From an uncultured Christensenella sp. (GTDB taxonomy: Bacteria > Bacillota > Clostridia > Christensenellales > UBA3700): DNA of 50,560 nt. Position numbers and translations under genes: made by a program. Location of the stretch: positions 1-50,560 of the forward strand of contig CASDWJ010000001.1 in the NCBI GenBank assembly GCA_949284695.1. The letters are read 5' to 3'. The notes below the pieces were generated by a model. The model was given only the letters and a program-made list of their open reading frames with translations, was not told the DNA's origin and searched no databases. Positions 33,018 to 41,959 of the stretch are shown piece by piece (position 1 is the stretch's first letter; each line of letters opens with the position of its first letter).

Positions 33018-34502
33018 ATGGAAGAAAGAGAACAGAACACAGCCGAAGTAATACAGGTAAGACGCGACAAGCTGGACAGGCTCGTCGAAGAGGGCAAGAA
33101 CCCTTACGAGGTCGTCAGATACGACAAAGACGCTTATGCGCAGACCGTCAAGGACGAATATGCCGCTTATGAGGGCAAAGAGGTTTGCCTCGCGGGCAGA
33201 ATGGTCTCCAAGAGGATAATGGGCAAGGCGAGCTTTGCGCACCTTCTCGACGCTACCGGCAGCATACAGCTCTACGTCTGCCGCGACGATCTGGGAGAGG
33301 AAAATTACGCCGCGTTCAAAAAGACGGACATAGGCGACATAATAGGCGTAAAAGGCGTGGTATTCACGACGAGGATGGGAGAGATATCCGTGCATTGCAC
33401 TAGCGTGGAACTCCTCAGCAAATCGCTTTTGCCGCTGCCCGAAAAGTATCACGGGCTCAAGGATACCGATCTCAGATACCGTCAGAGATACGTCGACCTC
33501 ATCGCCAATCCCGAAGTCAAAAAGACTTTCGTGACGAGAAGCCGCATCATAAGCGCGGTGCGCGCTTACCTTGACGCGCAGGGCTTCCTCGAGGTGGAAA
33601 CGCCGATACTCAACACGATCGCGGGCGGCGCGTCGGCGCGTCCGTTCATCACTCATCACAACACCCTCGACATCGATATGTATATGCGTATCGCGCCCGA
33701 GCTTTATCTCAAGAGACTCATCGTCGGCGGCTTCGAGAAGGTGTACGAGCTGGGAAGGATGTTCCGCAACGAAGGAATGGACACCCGTCACAACCCCGAG
33801 TTCACGATGATAGAGATGTATCAGGCATATACCGATTTTCACGGCATGATGGATCTGACGGAGAAGATATTCGGTCACGTCGCGGACACCGTGATAGGCT
33901 CGAGAAAGATCACCTATCAGGGAGAGGAGATAGACCTCACTTCTCCGTGGAAGAGGATCTCTATGATAGACGCGGTCAGAGAATACGTCGGCATAGACTT
34001 CGAAGCGACCGAGGATATGCAGGCGCTCAAGGCGCAGGCAAAGAAGGCGGGCGTAGAGTTCGACGACGACATTACCTGGGGCAAACTGCTCTACGAGTGC
34101 TTCGATCAGAAGGTCGAGGAAAAGCTCGTTCAACCCACTTTCGTATACGACTATCCCGTCGAAGTGTCGCCGCTTGCCAAGAGAAAGCCGACGGACAAGA
34201 GAATGACGGAGAGATTCGAGTTCTTCATCACCGCCAAAGAATTCGGCAATGCGTTCAGCGAGCTTAACGACCCGATAGATCAGAAAGAGAGGTTTATGGC
34301 TCAGGTGAAGCAGAGGGAGAAGGGCGACGAAGAAGCGCAGATGATGGACGACGATTACGTCACCGCGCTGATGTACGGCATGCCCCCGACGGGCGGCCTC
34401 GGCATAGGTGTCGACCGCATGGTCATGCTGTTTACCGATTCGGCGAGCATACGCGACGTGCTTTTGTTCCCGACGATGAAACCCATCGAAAAACAACAAT
34501 AA
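33018..34502 (+). CDS. lysS: Lysyl-tRNA synthetase, class II
   Basis: A 494-residue class II synthetase: N-terminal OB-fold anticodon-binding domain (residues 50-150, [19 protein letters not shown]), motif 2 ([20 protein letters not shown]) and motif 3 ([13 protein letters not shown]). Length and motifs are complete. Translation is probably coupled to greA. It is followed directly by a terminator. Confidence 0.97.
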   Translation: MEEREQNTAEVIQVRRDKLDRLVEEGKNPYEVVRYDKDAYAQTVKDEYAAYEGKEVCLAGRMVSKRIMGKASFAHLLDATGSIQLYVCRDDLGEENYAAFKKTDIGDIIGVKGVVFTTRMGEISVHCTSVELLSKSLLPLPEKYHGLKDTDLRYRQRYVDLIANPEVKKTFVTRSRIISAVRAYLDAQGFLEVETPILNTIAGGASARPFITHHNTLDIDMYMRIAPELYLKRLIVGGFEKVYELGRMFRNEGMDTRHNPEFTMIEMYQAYTDFHGMMDLTEKIFGHVADTVIGSRKITYQGEEIDLTSPWKRISMIDAVREYVGIDFEATEDMQALKAQAKKAGVEFDDDITWGKLLYECFDQKVEEKLVQPTFVYDYPVEVSPLAKRKPTDKRMTERFEFFITAKEFGNAFSELNDPIDQKERFMAQVKQREKGDEEAQMMDDDYVTALMYGMPPTGGLGIGVDRMVMLFTDSASIRDVLLFPTMKPIEKQQ

Positions 34503-34508
34503 AAGGAG

Positions 34509-34534
34509 AAAGCAGTCGCAAGACTGCTTTTTTT
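34509..34534 (+). terminator. Terminator-like hairpin after lysS
   Basis: AAAGCAGTC (34509-34517), GCAA loop, GACTGCTTT (34522-34530), then TTTT. The next gene starts only 6 nt later, so read-through or a promoter within lysS is needed for it. Confidence 0.85.
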
Positions 34535-34539
34535 GAAGA

Positions 34540-35817
34540 ATGGAAGAACTCAACGCACCTCTTTACAACGCAGTAAAAGCCGCCTCGGGAGCGACGGCGC
34601 GCTTTTGTATGCCCGGGCACTCGGGAGCGTCGGACGGAGGGTTGCTCTCGGGCGCGCCCTACGATCTCACCGAAATCGAAGGACTCGACAACCTCGTCTG
34701 CCCTGCGGGAGTAATCCTCGAAGCGGAACGGCTTGCGGCAAGGGCGCATGGGTGCGCGCATACGTTGTTCGTGACGGAGGGGAGTACGGTCTGCATGCAT
34801 ATCGCGCTGTCGCTCGCCAAGGAGAGAGGCGAGGTCGGATATATCGGAGGCATGCACAGGAGCTTTTTCGGCGGTTGCGCCCTTCTCGGCATAGAACCGG
34901 TTTGCTACGAGAGCGCGGACGATTTTGTGAAAAAAACCGCAAAAACCCGAAACGTGTCGTCAATTTTTTACACTTCGCCCGATTATTACGGCAACCTGAC
35001 CGACGATGACGGCCTGATAAGTTTTTGCAGAGAAAGGGGAATACTCACCGTAACGGACGCGGCGCACGGCGCGCATTTTTCGTACAGTCCGCTGTTGCCG
35101 GACGCGGCGGCGGGGAGAGCGGATATCTCGTTCTGCAGTCTGCACAAGACGGTGTGCGCGTATACCGGCGCGGCTTTTCTCAACCTTGCGGGCGACGCGC
35201 TGTACGACGAGGCGGTCTACTTCAGACAGCTCTGGCATACTACTTCGCCGTCCTATCTCGTTATGGCGAGCGCGGACAGGTGCCGCGCGCTGTACGAAAG
35301 GGACGGGGAGAGGATATACGCGGGTATATGTGAGGCGAGAAAGACTTTCGAGGCGCGCGCAGACAAAAATTATACCGTGGAAAAAAGCGACGACTTTTCA
35401 AGGCTCGTCCTGAGATATGAAGGGCGTGACGCTGCTCGGGCGTGCTCGTACCTCGCGTCAAAAGGCATATATGCAGAAGCGGCGATCGGCGACAGACTGA
35501 TATTCATACTCACCGCCGACAACTGCGATTCTCTGCCTCTGCTTGCCGACGCTCTCAAAGGATACGTCCCGGACGCGTTGCCGCGTTACGAAAACGAAGC
35601 AGAGAGAAAAAAAGCGGCGACTGCCGGCAAAGTTGCATTCGTGCCCGTAACGCAATGCGCGGGCAGAGTGTGTATGAACGAGGTCGGGTTTTATCCTCCG
35701 GGAGTGCCTTTCGTGAGGCGAGGCGAGATATTCACCGCAGACGACGCGCAGTTGCTGACAAAAAACGCCGATTGTACTTTTGGACTTGTAAACGGCAAAG
35801 CCGTTGTGCTACAATAA
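34540..35817 (+). CDS. Orn/Lys/Arg decarboxylase-family PLP protein
   Basis: A 425-residue fold-type I PLP enzyme like the short Gram-positive arginine/lysine decarboxylase homologues (SpeA/YaaO type). Motifs are PGHSGASDG at the N-terminus, EGSTVCMHIALSLA, the cofactor Asp in DAAHGAHF and the PLP lysine in SLHKTVCAYTGAAF. The C-terminal domain is shortened compared with the usual 470-490 residues. The nearest AAGGAG is upstream of the lysS terminator hairpin, so translation initiation may depend on the hairpin. In Bacillus the homologue sits directly before tmk, as here. Substrate is not certain, and the protein may not be a polyamine enzyme. Confidence 0.88.
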   Translation: MEELNAPLYNAVKAASGATARFCMPGHSGASDGGLLSGAPYDLTEIEGLDNLVCPAGVILEAERLAARAHGCAHTLFVTEGSTVCMHIALSLAKERGEVGYIGGMHRSFFGGCALLGIEPVCYESADDFVKKTAKTRNVSSIFYTSPDYYGNLTDDDGLISFCRERGILTVTDAAHGAHFSYSPLLPDAAAGRADISFCSLHKTVCAYTGAAFLNLAGDALYDEAVYFRQLWHTTSPSYLVMASADRCRALYERDGERIYAGICEARKTFEARADKNYTVEKSDDFSRLVLRYEGRDAARACSYLASKGIYAEAAIGDRLIFILTADNCDSLPLLADALKGYVPDALPRYENEAERKKAATAGKVAFVPVTQCAGRVCMNEVGFYPPGVPFVRRGEIFTADDAQLLTKNADCTFGLVNGKAVVLQ

Positions 35818-35847
35818 TATTGCGCGACGTGCGCGGACAGAGGATAT

Positions 35848-36474
35848 ATGAAAGGAAGTTTCATTACTTTTGAGGGTTGCGAGGGCGTAGGCAAGACGAC
35901 TCAGGTGGAGAGACTGCGCCGCTATCTCGACGAGAGCGGGCAAAAGGCACTCTTTCTGAGAGAGCCGGGCGGGACCGCGATCTCGGAAAAGATAAGAGCT
36001 ATGCTTCTCAGCAAGGAGAACGACAGGATGAACGGCAAATGCGAGGCGCTGTTATATTCGGCGGCGCGCGCGCAGTTGCTCGGAGAGGTCGTCGCTCCCG
36101 CGCTCGATGAGGGTACGACTGTCGTATGCGACAGGTTTACCGACTCTACGTTCGCTTATCAGGGCGCGGCGAGAGGGCTGGGTACCGATTTCATCGACGC
36201 GCTCAACAGGCTGACCTGCGGCGATATAGTGCCCGACCTTACCGTGTTTCTCGATATGCCGCCCAAAAAGGCGTTTGCGAGAAAGGGCGGTGCGGACAAG
36301 AACGACCGCCTCGAGAGTCAGAGCATAGAGTTTCACGAAAAGGTGTATGCGGGATACAAAGAGGTCGCTTCGAGATATCCGCAGAGGATAGTCTGTATCG
36401 ACGCGTCCAAGGACGCCGACGGCGTATGGGAGGACGTGATAGCCGCGATACGCGCGAGGACGAGGGTAAAATGA
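35848..36474 (+). CDS. tmk: Thymidylate kinase
   Basis: A 208-residue dTMP kinase: P-loop EGCEGVGKTTQ, dTMP-binding LREPGGTAISEKIRAML, DRFTDSTFAYQGAARGL, and a LID region with RKGGADKNDRLESQ. It produces dTDP for DNA synthesis. Its last 4 nt overlap the start of holB (ATGA). Confidence 0.96.
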   Translation: MKGSFITFEGCEGVGKTTQVERLRRYLDESGQKALFLREPGGTAISEKIRAMLLSKENDRMNGKCEALLYSAARAQLLGEVVAPALDEGTTVVCDRFTDSTFAYQGAARGLGTDFIDALNRLTCGDIVPDLTVFLDMPPKKAFARKGGADKNDRLESQSIEFHEKVYAGYKEVASRYPQRIVCIDASKDADGVWEDVIAAIRARTRVK

Positions 36475-37445
36475 CGGCAACGGAAAGACTTCTCAAAGCG
36501 TCGGGTCCTTATCGCACCGTGGTCGAGGATAAAAAGAAGGGCGCGCTCAACCATTGCTACCTTATCCTGTCCGACGACGATATAGCGAGAAAGGGCTTGT
36601 GCCGCCTGGCGGCGAAAGTCGCGCTGTGCCCTCACGGAGGGTGCGACGCGTGCGACGTGTGCGAGAAGATCAACGACGGCGCTTACGTGGCTCTGAAGAT
36701 AAACGAAAGCGACAAGATATCCGTGGACGACGTGACTCAGCTGATAGAGGACAGTTACTTTACAGGTTTCGACGGCGATCTCAAGGCGTACGTCATAGCC
36801 AATATGCAGGGCATGAACGAGAAGGCGCAGAATAAGTTCCTCAAGACGCTCGAGGAGCCGCCCGAGAACGTCGTGTTCATACTCGGAGCGAGCCAGCAGA
36901 CGGCTGTGCTTCCGACCATACTTTCGAGGTGTAAGAAGCTGTATGCCGAGGGCTTTACGGCGGCGCAGATCTACGGCGTTCTGACAGAGGATACCGAGGA
37001 ACCCGACGAGGAGACTTCGCTTGCGGCGGCACGCGCTTCTGTCTGCGGATTCGGCAATCTGACGCGCGCGAAAAAGCTGTTTTCCGACGACGAGTTCGGC
37101 AACAGATTTTCCCTGCTGGTGTCTGTTATACGCAATCTTACGTCCACGAAAAAACTCGACGCGCAGCTGTCGAGACTTGCGATCGACAAGAACAATATCG
37201 ACTCATATCTCGACATCGCCGAGACCGTGTTCAGGCTTGCGCTCGCCGCAAAGAGGGGAGCGGTTGAAAAGGGTTTCGAGGAGATCGAGAGCCTGAAAGA
37301 GGACTATGACTACCCGATGCTCGTCAACGTACTCGAACTGATAATAAAATGCAAGAAAATGAGCGAGAGCAATTGCAATCCGCAATCCATAGCCGACGCT
37401 CTGTTCATAGGAATATTGGAGGTAAAATATCTATGCCGGAAATAG
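36471..37445 (+). CDS. holB: DNA polymerase III delta-prime subunit
   Basis: A 324-residue clamp-loader delta-prime-like protein starting at ATG 36471 within the tmk stop. It has the N-terminal LNHCYLILSDDD, a zinc-type CPHGGCDACDVC (Cys cluster), Walker B-like region DLKAYVIANMQGMNEKAQNK and sensor LKTLEEPPENVVFIL, with LPTILSRCKK. The P-loop region is degenerate, as expected for delta-prime. It overlaps ricT by 13 nt. Synteny tmk-holB-ricT supports the assignment. Confidence 0.92.
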   Translation: MTATERLLKASGPYRTVVEDKKKGALNHCYLILSDDDIARKGLCRLAAKVALCPHGGCDACDVCEKINDGAYVALKINESDKISVDDVTQLIEDSYFTGFDGDLKAYVIANMQGMNEKAQNKFLKTLEEPPENVVFILGASQQTAVLPTILSRCKKLYAEGFTAAQIYGVLTEDTEEPDEETSLAAARASVCGFGNLTRAKKLFSDDEFGNRFSLLVSVIRNLTSTKKLDAQLSRLAIDKNNIDSYLDIAETVFRLALAAKRGAVEKGFEEIESLKEDYDYPMLVNVLELIIKCKKMSESNCNPQSIADALFIGILEVKYLCRK

Positions 37446-38311
37446 TTGAAATAAAATTTCCGTCCAATCCCAAGACGTATTATTTCGATCCCAAGGGTAT
37501 ACGTTTCGAAGCGGGAGACAACGCGATCGTGGAGACGGTGAGAGGGCAGGAATACGGCAAAGTCGTCGCGCCCAACAGGACGGTGTCCGACGACGCGATA
37601 AAGGGTCAGCTCAAACCCGTGATACGCAAGGCTACGCCCGAGGACGACAAGAGGGCGCAGGAGAATATCGACATGAAGGCGCAGGCGATGGAATTGTGCA
37701 ACAAGAAGATCGCCAAGCACGGACTCAAAATGAAGCTCGTCGACGCAGAATACACGTTCGACCGTTCCAAGATCGTGTTCAGCTTTACAGCTGACGGCAG
37801 AGTCGATTTCAGAGAGCTCGTCAAGGACATCGCGAGCGTCATGCATATGAGGATAGAACTCAGGCAGATATACGAGCGCGACGACATAAAGATGAGGGGC
37901 GCGTTGGCGATGTGCGGCAGACCTTGTTGCTGTATCACGCACCTTGCCGACTACGAAAAAGTGACGGTGAAAATGGCTAAAAACCAGAACATATCCCTCA
38001 ATCCTACCAAGGTCAGCGGTATGTGCGGCAAGCTGATGTGCTGTCTCAGGTACGAGAACGAGTATTATGCAGAGACCGCAAAACTCATGCCCAAGGTGGG
38101 GAGCACCGTTTTGACCGCAAAAGGTACGGGCAGGGTCGAGGAGACGGATATGCTCAAGCGCAGGATAAAGGTCGCGATCCAGAACGAGGACGGAGTGATC
38201 AACGAGTATTTCGAGGTCGGAGAGTTCGAGATCGTCGGAGCGCCGCAGAAGCAGAGACAAAACAAAGAAGAGGAGCAGTACGAAAAAGAGCTGAAAAAGC
38301 TGGAAGACTGA
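37433..38311 (+). CDS. ricT: PSP1/RicT-family protein
   Basis: A 292-residue PSP1-domain protein. N-terminal IVEIKFPSNPKTYYFDPKGI is followed by the conserved Cys region CGRPCCCITHL and MCGKLMCCLRYE, which in RicT helps to bind iron-sulfur clusters in the RicAFT (YaaT/YlbF/YmcA) complex acting on RNase Y and sporulation signalling. ATG 37433 has GGAGG 10 nt upstream inside holB. The C-terminal tail is charged and coiled (QNKEEEQYEKELKKLED). Confidence 0.94.
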   Translation: MPEIVEIKFPSNPKTYYFDPKGIRFEAGDNAIVETVRGQEYGKVVAPNRTVSDDAIKGQLKPVIRKATPEDDKRAQENIDMKAQAMELCNKKIAKHGLKMKLVDAEYTFDRSKIVFSFTADGRVDFRELVKDIASVMHMRIELRQIYERDDIKMRGALAMCGRPCCCITHLADYEKVTVKMAKNQNISLNPTKVSGMCGKLMCCLRYENEYYAETAKLMPKVGSTVLTAKGTGRVEETDMLKRRIKVAIQNEDGVINEYFEVGEFEIVGAPQKQRQNKEEEQYEKELKKLED

Positions 38312-38397
38312 CAGGCGGGTCGCGGCGGTTTTCCGCAAACGGAAAGACGAGTTAGACGCCACTAACCAAAAACGCACCCCGTTTTTTTTGAAAAAGG

Positions 38398-38426
38398 TTT
38401 ACAACCTTGCGGGCGTGTGGTATAAT
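38398..38426 (+). promoter_or_regulatory. Promoter of the ferredoxin gene
   Basis: TTTACA (38398-38403), 17-bp spacer, perfect TATAAT (38421-38426). Confidence 0.85.
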
Positions 38427-38460
38427 CAAATCACAAAACCTAAAAAGGAGATTTACGAAT

Positions 38461-38631
38461 ATGGCATACGTTATCGGAGATGGATGCATCAAGTGCGGCA
38501 ACTGCGCGGCTAACTGCCCCGTAGAGGCGATCAGCGAGGGCGACGACAAGTACGTTATCGACGCGGATACCTGCATAAGCTGCGGCACTTGCGCGGCAGG
38601 TTGCCCCGTTGAAGTCATCAGCGAGGAGTAA
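38461..38631 (+). CDS. Small 2[4Fe-4S] ferredoxin
   Basis: A 56-residue clostridial-type ferredoxin with two complete cluster motifs, CIKCGNCAANCP and CISCGTCAAGCP, each C-x2-C-x2-C-x3-C-P. AAAGGAG lies upstream of ATG 38461. It is monocistronic with a consensus promoter and a strong terminator, which fits high expression as a general electron carrier of an anaerobe. Confidence 0.97.
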   Translation: MAYVIGDGCIKCGNCAANCPVEAISEGDDKYVIDADTCISCGTCAAGCPVEVISEE

Positions 38632-38658
38632 TCCGTCACAAAAGATCGGATATTTGAG

Positions 38659-38694
38659 ATAAACGCGGTTTTACGACCGCGTTTATTCTTTTTT
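38659..38694 (+). terminator. Terminator of the ferredoxin gene
   Basis: ATAAACGCGGT (38659-38669) pairs perfectly over 11 bp with ACCGCGTTTAT (38676-38686), then TCTTTTTT. Confidence 0.93.
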
Positions 38695-38765
38695 ACGGAA
38701 GTTTCAGTCCGTAATGCAAAGACGTGCGCGAGGAGAGAGATATCCGTCTGTCGCGCGCAACGGGA

Positions 38766-38794
38766 CGCGCGCATAATGTCGCGCGCGATTTTTT
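38766..38794 (+). terminator. GC-rich terminator-like hairpin before the pyr operon
   Basis: GCGCGC (38767-38772) and GCGCGC (38781-38786) flank ATAATGTC, followed by GATTTTTT. It is upstream of the predicted pyr promoter. A third GCGCGC at 38752-38758 could compete for pairing. It may insulate the operon or be part of a leader if a promoter lies farther upstream. Confidence 0.5.
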
Positions 38795-38838
38795 CAAAGT
38801 AATTCGTTCAATGCCTTTATTTTTGCGCGCATATATGG

Positions 38839-38844
38839 TAAAAT
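38839..38844 (+). promoter_or_regulatory. Extended -10 promoter of the pyr operon
   Basis: TAAAAT (38839-38844) is preceded by TGG (extended -10); the -35 region TTTATT is weak. The leader to pyrB is too short (about 30 nt) for a PyrR attenuator. Confidence 0.5.
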
Positions 38845-38881
38845 TATCAGGATAACGAATTTTATACTTTTCGGAGGAAAG

Positions 38882-39790
38882 ATGAAAAGAGACTTCTTGT
38901 GTATGCAGGGCGTGAGCGCCGATACGATGACGAGGCTGATGGACGACGCGGTCGCGATGAAAGAGATCGTGTTGTCGGGCGACAAGTGCCGCGACGTCCT
39001 CAAAGGCAAGACCGTGGCGACCCTGTTCTACGAAAACAGCACGAGGACGCGTTGTTCTTTCGAAGACGCGGCAAAATATCTCGGCGCGACTGTCACCGTC
39101 GTCGACGTTTCGACTTCGAGCGTACAGAAAGGAGAGAGCATACTCGACACCGGCAGGACTATCGAGGCAATGGGCACGGACGTCATTGTCATACGCCACT
39201 CGGCGAGCGGCGCTCCCAAGTACCTCGCCGACAACGTGAAATGCAGCGTCATCAATGCGGGCGACGGCTTGCATGCGCATCCCACGCAGGCGCTTCTCGA
39301 CCTGTTCACGATACGCGAAAAGTTCGGCAGAGTAGAGGGTCTAACCGTCACGATAATAGGCGACGTCAAGCACAGCCGCGTCGCGAGAAGCAATATCGTG
39401 TCTCTGACGACGATGGGCGCGAAGGTCAGGATATACGGACCTCCCACGATGATCCCCGTCGCCGCGGAGAGACTGGGTTGCGAGGTTTGCACGTCGATCG
39501 AGGACGCGTTCAGAGGTAGCGACGTGATCATGGGTCTCAGGATACAGCTCGAGCGTCAGCAGAAAGGGCTTTTCCCAAGTTACGGAGAATACGCGCGCTT
39601 CTTCGGGATAAATCCCGAGAGGATGAAGCTCGCCAACAAGGGCGCGATCGCTATGCATCCAGGTCCCGTCAACAGAGGAGTTGAGTTCTCCTATGCGCTC
39701 TGCGAGGACGACTGCTGTTACAAGGACGTGCAGGTCACCAACGGCTTGGCGACGAGAATGGCGCTTCTCAAATGGATACTGGAGGACTGA
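38882..39790 (+). CDS. pyrB: Aspartate carbamoyltransferase catalytic subunit
   Basis: A 302-residue ATCase: carbamoyl-phosphate site FYENSTRTRCSFE (S-T-R-T-R), HPTQALLDLFTI, and LRIQLERQQKG for the aspartate domain, near HPGPVNRGVE. CGGAGGAAAG precedes the ATG. It makes carbamoyl-aspartate, the first committed step of UMP synthesis. No pyrI regulatory subunit is next to it. It is first in pyrBCFKDE. Confidence 0.96.
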   Translation: MKRDFLCMQGVSADTMTRLMDDAVAMKEIVLSGDKCRDVLKGKTVATLFYENSTRTRCSFEDAAKYLGATVTVVDVSTSSVQKGESILDTGRTIEAMGTDVIVIRHSASGAPKYLADNVKCSVINAGDGLHAHPTQALLDLFTIREKFGRVEGLTVTIIGDVKHSRVARSNIVSLTTMGAKVRIYGPPTMIPVAAERLGCEVCTSIEDAFRGSDVIMGLRIQLERQQKGLFPSYGEYARFFGINPERMKLANKGAIAMHPGPVNRGVEFSYALCEDDCCYKDVQVTNGLATRMALLKWILED

Positions 39791-39791
39791 T

Positions 39792-41051
39792 ATGAAGAAA
39801 CTGCTTATAAAGTCCGCGCTCGTCGGCGGGAAGAAAAAGGATATACTTATCGACGGCGACAGGATAGAAAAGATAGCCGCGGGCATAAACACCTACGGTT
39901 GCGACGTTATAGACGCGAGCGGTCTGACCGCGCTTCCCGCGTTCGTCGATATGCACGTACATCTGCGCGAGCCGGGCTTTGAGTACAAAGAGGACATAGA
40001 GAGCGGCTCGAGGGCGGCGGTTGCGGGCGGTTTTTCCGCGGTATGCTGCATGCCCAACACAAAGCCTGTCACAGACAACAAGTATATCGTCAGATATATA
40101 AAGGACAGGGCAAAAGAGGTCGGTCTCGTCAAAGTCTATCCGATCGCCGCGGTCAGCGTGGGCGAAAAGGGGGAGACGATCACCGAGATGGGCAAACTCA
40201 AAGAGGCGGGCGCGGTCGCGTTTTCGGACGACGGCAGACCCGTCGAGAGCGCTCAGCTGATGAGGATCGCGCTCGAGTACGCGGGAGGACTGAATATGCC
40301 CGTCATCAGCCATTGCGAGGACTTGTCGCTCGTCAACGACGGAGTGATGAACGAGGGATATATCTCGACTCTGACGGGGCTCAAGGGCATTACCCGCGCA
40401 AGCGAAGAAGTGATGGTCGCGAGGGATATCGTGCTTGCCGAGACGCTCGGCGCGCGCGTGCATATAGCGCACATCAGCACCAAGGGCAGCGCGCAACTTA
40501 TAAGAGAGGCGAAGGCGCGCGGCGTGAAAGTCACCTGCGAGACCTGCCCGCATTATTTTGCGGCTACGGACGAGCTGTGCAGGGACAACGACGCGAACGC
40601 CAAGGTCAATCCTCCGCTGAGAGAGGAGAGCGACCGTCTCGCGATGATAGAGGCGATAAAAGACGGCACGGTTGACGCTATCGTCACCGATCACGCTCCG
40701 CACGCAAAGCACGAGAAAGAGGGCGGCTTCGTCGGCGCGGCGAACGGCATAAGCGGCATAGAGACTTCGTTCGCTCTGTCTTATACCGCGCTCGTGAAGT
40801 CGGGCGGGATAACGCTCGAAAGACTGAGCGAACTGATGACGAAGAATCCCGCTTCGATCGTGAATATCGAATGCGGCAGGCTCGAGGAGGGCGGCAAGGC
40901 GGACATAACGCTGGTCGACCTCAATGAGAAATACGCGATAGACAAGAACGAGTTTTTCTCCAAAGGCAAAAACACTCCCTTCCACGGCAGAGATGTGTAC
41001 GGCAGAGTGCGCTTCACCGTAGTGGACGGCACTATCAGATACAAGAGGTAA
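39792..41051 (+). CDS. pyrC: Dihydroorotase
   Basis: A 419-residue class I dihydroorotase. Metal-binding DMHVHLREPG (about residues 53-62), SHCEDLSLV, VHIAHIST and VTDHAPHAKHEKE are in order, with GRLEEGGKADITLVDL at the end. ATG 39792 follows the pyrB stop by one base, behind GGAGGAC within pyrB. It closes carbamoyl-aspartate to dihydroorotate. Confidence 0.96.
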   Translation: MKKLLIKSALVGGKKKDILIDGDRIEKIAAGINTYGCDVIDASGLTALPAFVDMHVHLREPGFEYKEDIESGSRAAVAGGFSAVCCMPNTKPVTDNKYIVRYIKDRAKEVGLVKVYPIAAVSVGEKGETITEMGKLKEAGAVAFSDDGRPVESAQLMRIALEYAGGLNMPVISHCEDLSLVNDGVMNEGYISTLTGLKGITRASEEVMVARDIVLAETLGARVHIAHISTKGSAQLIREAKARGVKVTCETCPHYFAATDELCRDNDANAKVNPPLREESDRLAMIEAIKDGTVDAIVTDHAPHAKHEKEGGFVGAANGISGIETSFALSYTALVKSGGITLERLSELMTKNPASIVNIECGRLEEGGKADITLVDLNEKYAIDKNEFFSKGKNTPFHGRDVYGRVRFTVVDGTIRYKR

Positions 41052-41053
41052 AT

Positions 41054-41959
41054 ATGATAATCGACAAACTCATCGACGCAATCAAGAGGACGGACAACCC
41101 GTCCGTAATAGGTCTCGACACCTGCGTGGACTATCTCCCCGACGAGATGAAGGCGAAATGCGCAACGTTCGACGACGCGGCAAACTATATCACCAAGTTC
41201 AATTTCGATCTGGTCGACGCGCTCAAGGACGTCGTGCCCGCGGTGAAGGTGCAGGTCGCCTATTACGAGATGTACGGCGTGGCGGGCATGCGTGCCTTCA
41301 AAGACACGCTCGCTTACGCGCGCGCCAACGGCATGATCGCGATCGCTGATATCAAGCGCAACGACATCGGCAGTACGGCGGCGGCTTACAGCAGGGCGTA
41401 TATCGGCTCGACGGAGCTTGCGGGCGGCGTAAAAGTCACTCCCTTCGAGAGCGACTTCGTGACCGTCAACGGCTATCTCGGAAGCGACGGCGTCAAGCCT
41501 TTCGTCGCGGACTGCGAGAAGAACGACAAGGGCATATTCGTGCTCGTCAAGACTTCCAACCCCGCGAGCGGCGAACTTCAGGACAAGAAGCTCGGCGACA
41601 AGGAGACCCTTTACGACGCGATGGCAGATCTCGTCGACGACTGGGGCAAGAACCTCGTCGGCAAATACGGCTATTCGTCCGTCGGAGCGGTCGTCGGCGC
41701 AACGCACAAGGAGCAGGCGGCAAAGATCAGGGCGGCGCATCCGCATCTGTTCTTCCTTATCCCCGGCTACGGCGCGCAGGGCGGCAAGGCGGAAGACCTC
41801 GCGGTATGCTTCAGGGACGGCATCGGCGGCATAGTCAATTCGTCGCGCGGCATACTCTGCGCTTACAAGAAAGAGCAGTATGCGGGACTCGATTACAAGG
41901 ACGCGGCTCTCAAAGCGGCGCTCGATATGCAGAAGGATCTGGCAAGGTGCATCAGATGA
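41054..41959 (+). CDS. pyrF: Orotidine 5'-phosphate decarboxylase
   Basis: A 301-residue OMP decarboxylase of the longer, type 2 subfamily (GLDTCVDYLPDEM at the start). The catalytic set ADIKRNDIGSTA gives Asp-x-Lys-x-x-Asp. LIPGYGAQGGKAEDL and NSSRGI form the phosphate site. It starts 2 nt after pyrC and overlaps pyrK by 4 nt. It performs the last step to UMP. Confidence 0.95.
   Translation: MIIDKLIDAIKRTDNPSVIGLDTCVDYLPDEMKAKCATFDDAANYITKFNFDLVDALKDVVPAVKVQVAYYEMYGVAGMRAFKDTLAYARANGMIAIADIKRNDIGSTAAAYSRAYIGSTELAGGVKVTPFESDFVTVNGYLGSDGVKPFVADCEKNDKGIFVLVKTSNPASGELQDKKLGDKETLYDAMADLVDDWGKNLVGKYGYSSVGAVVGATHKEQAAKIRAAHPHLFFLIPGYGAQGGKAEDLAVCFRDGIGGIVNSSRGILCAYKKEQYAGLDYKDAALKAALDMQKDLARCIR

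Noticed and set aside
32529-34553. 674-residue open frame opposite greA and lysS
   Set aside because: Complement of two certain genes; long only because TTA, CTA and TCA codons are rare in them.
38695-38881. PyrR-type attenuator before pyrB
   Set aside because: No match to the PyrR-binding loop is visible, and the predicted promoter lies after the GC-rich hairpin.
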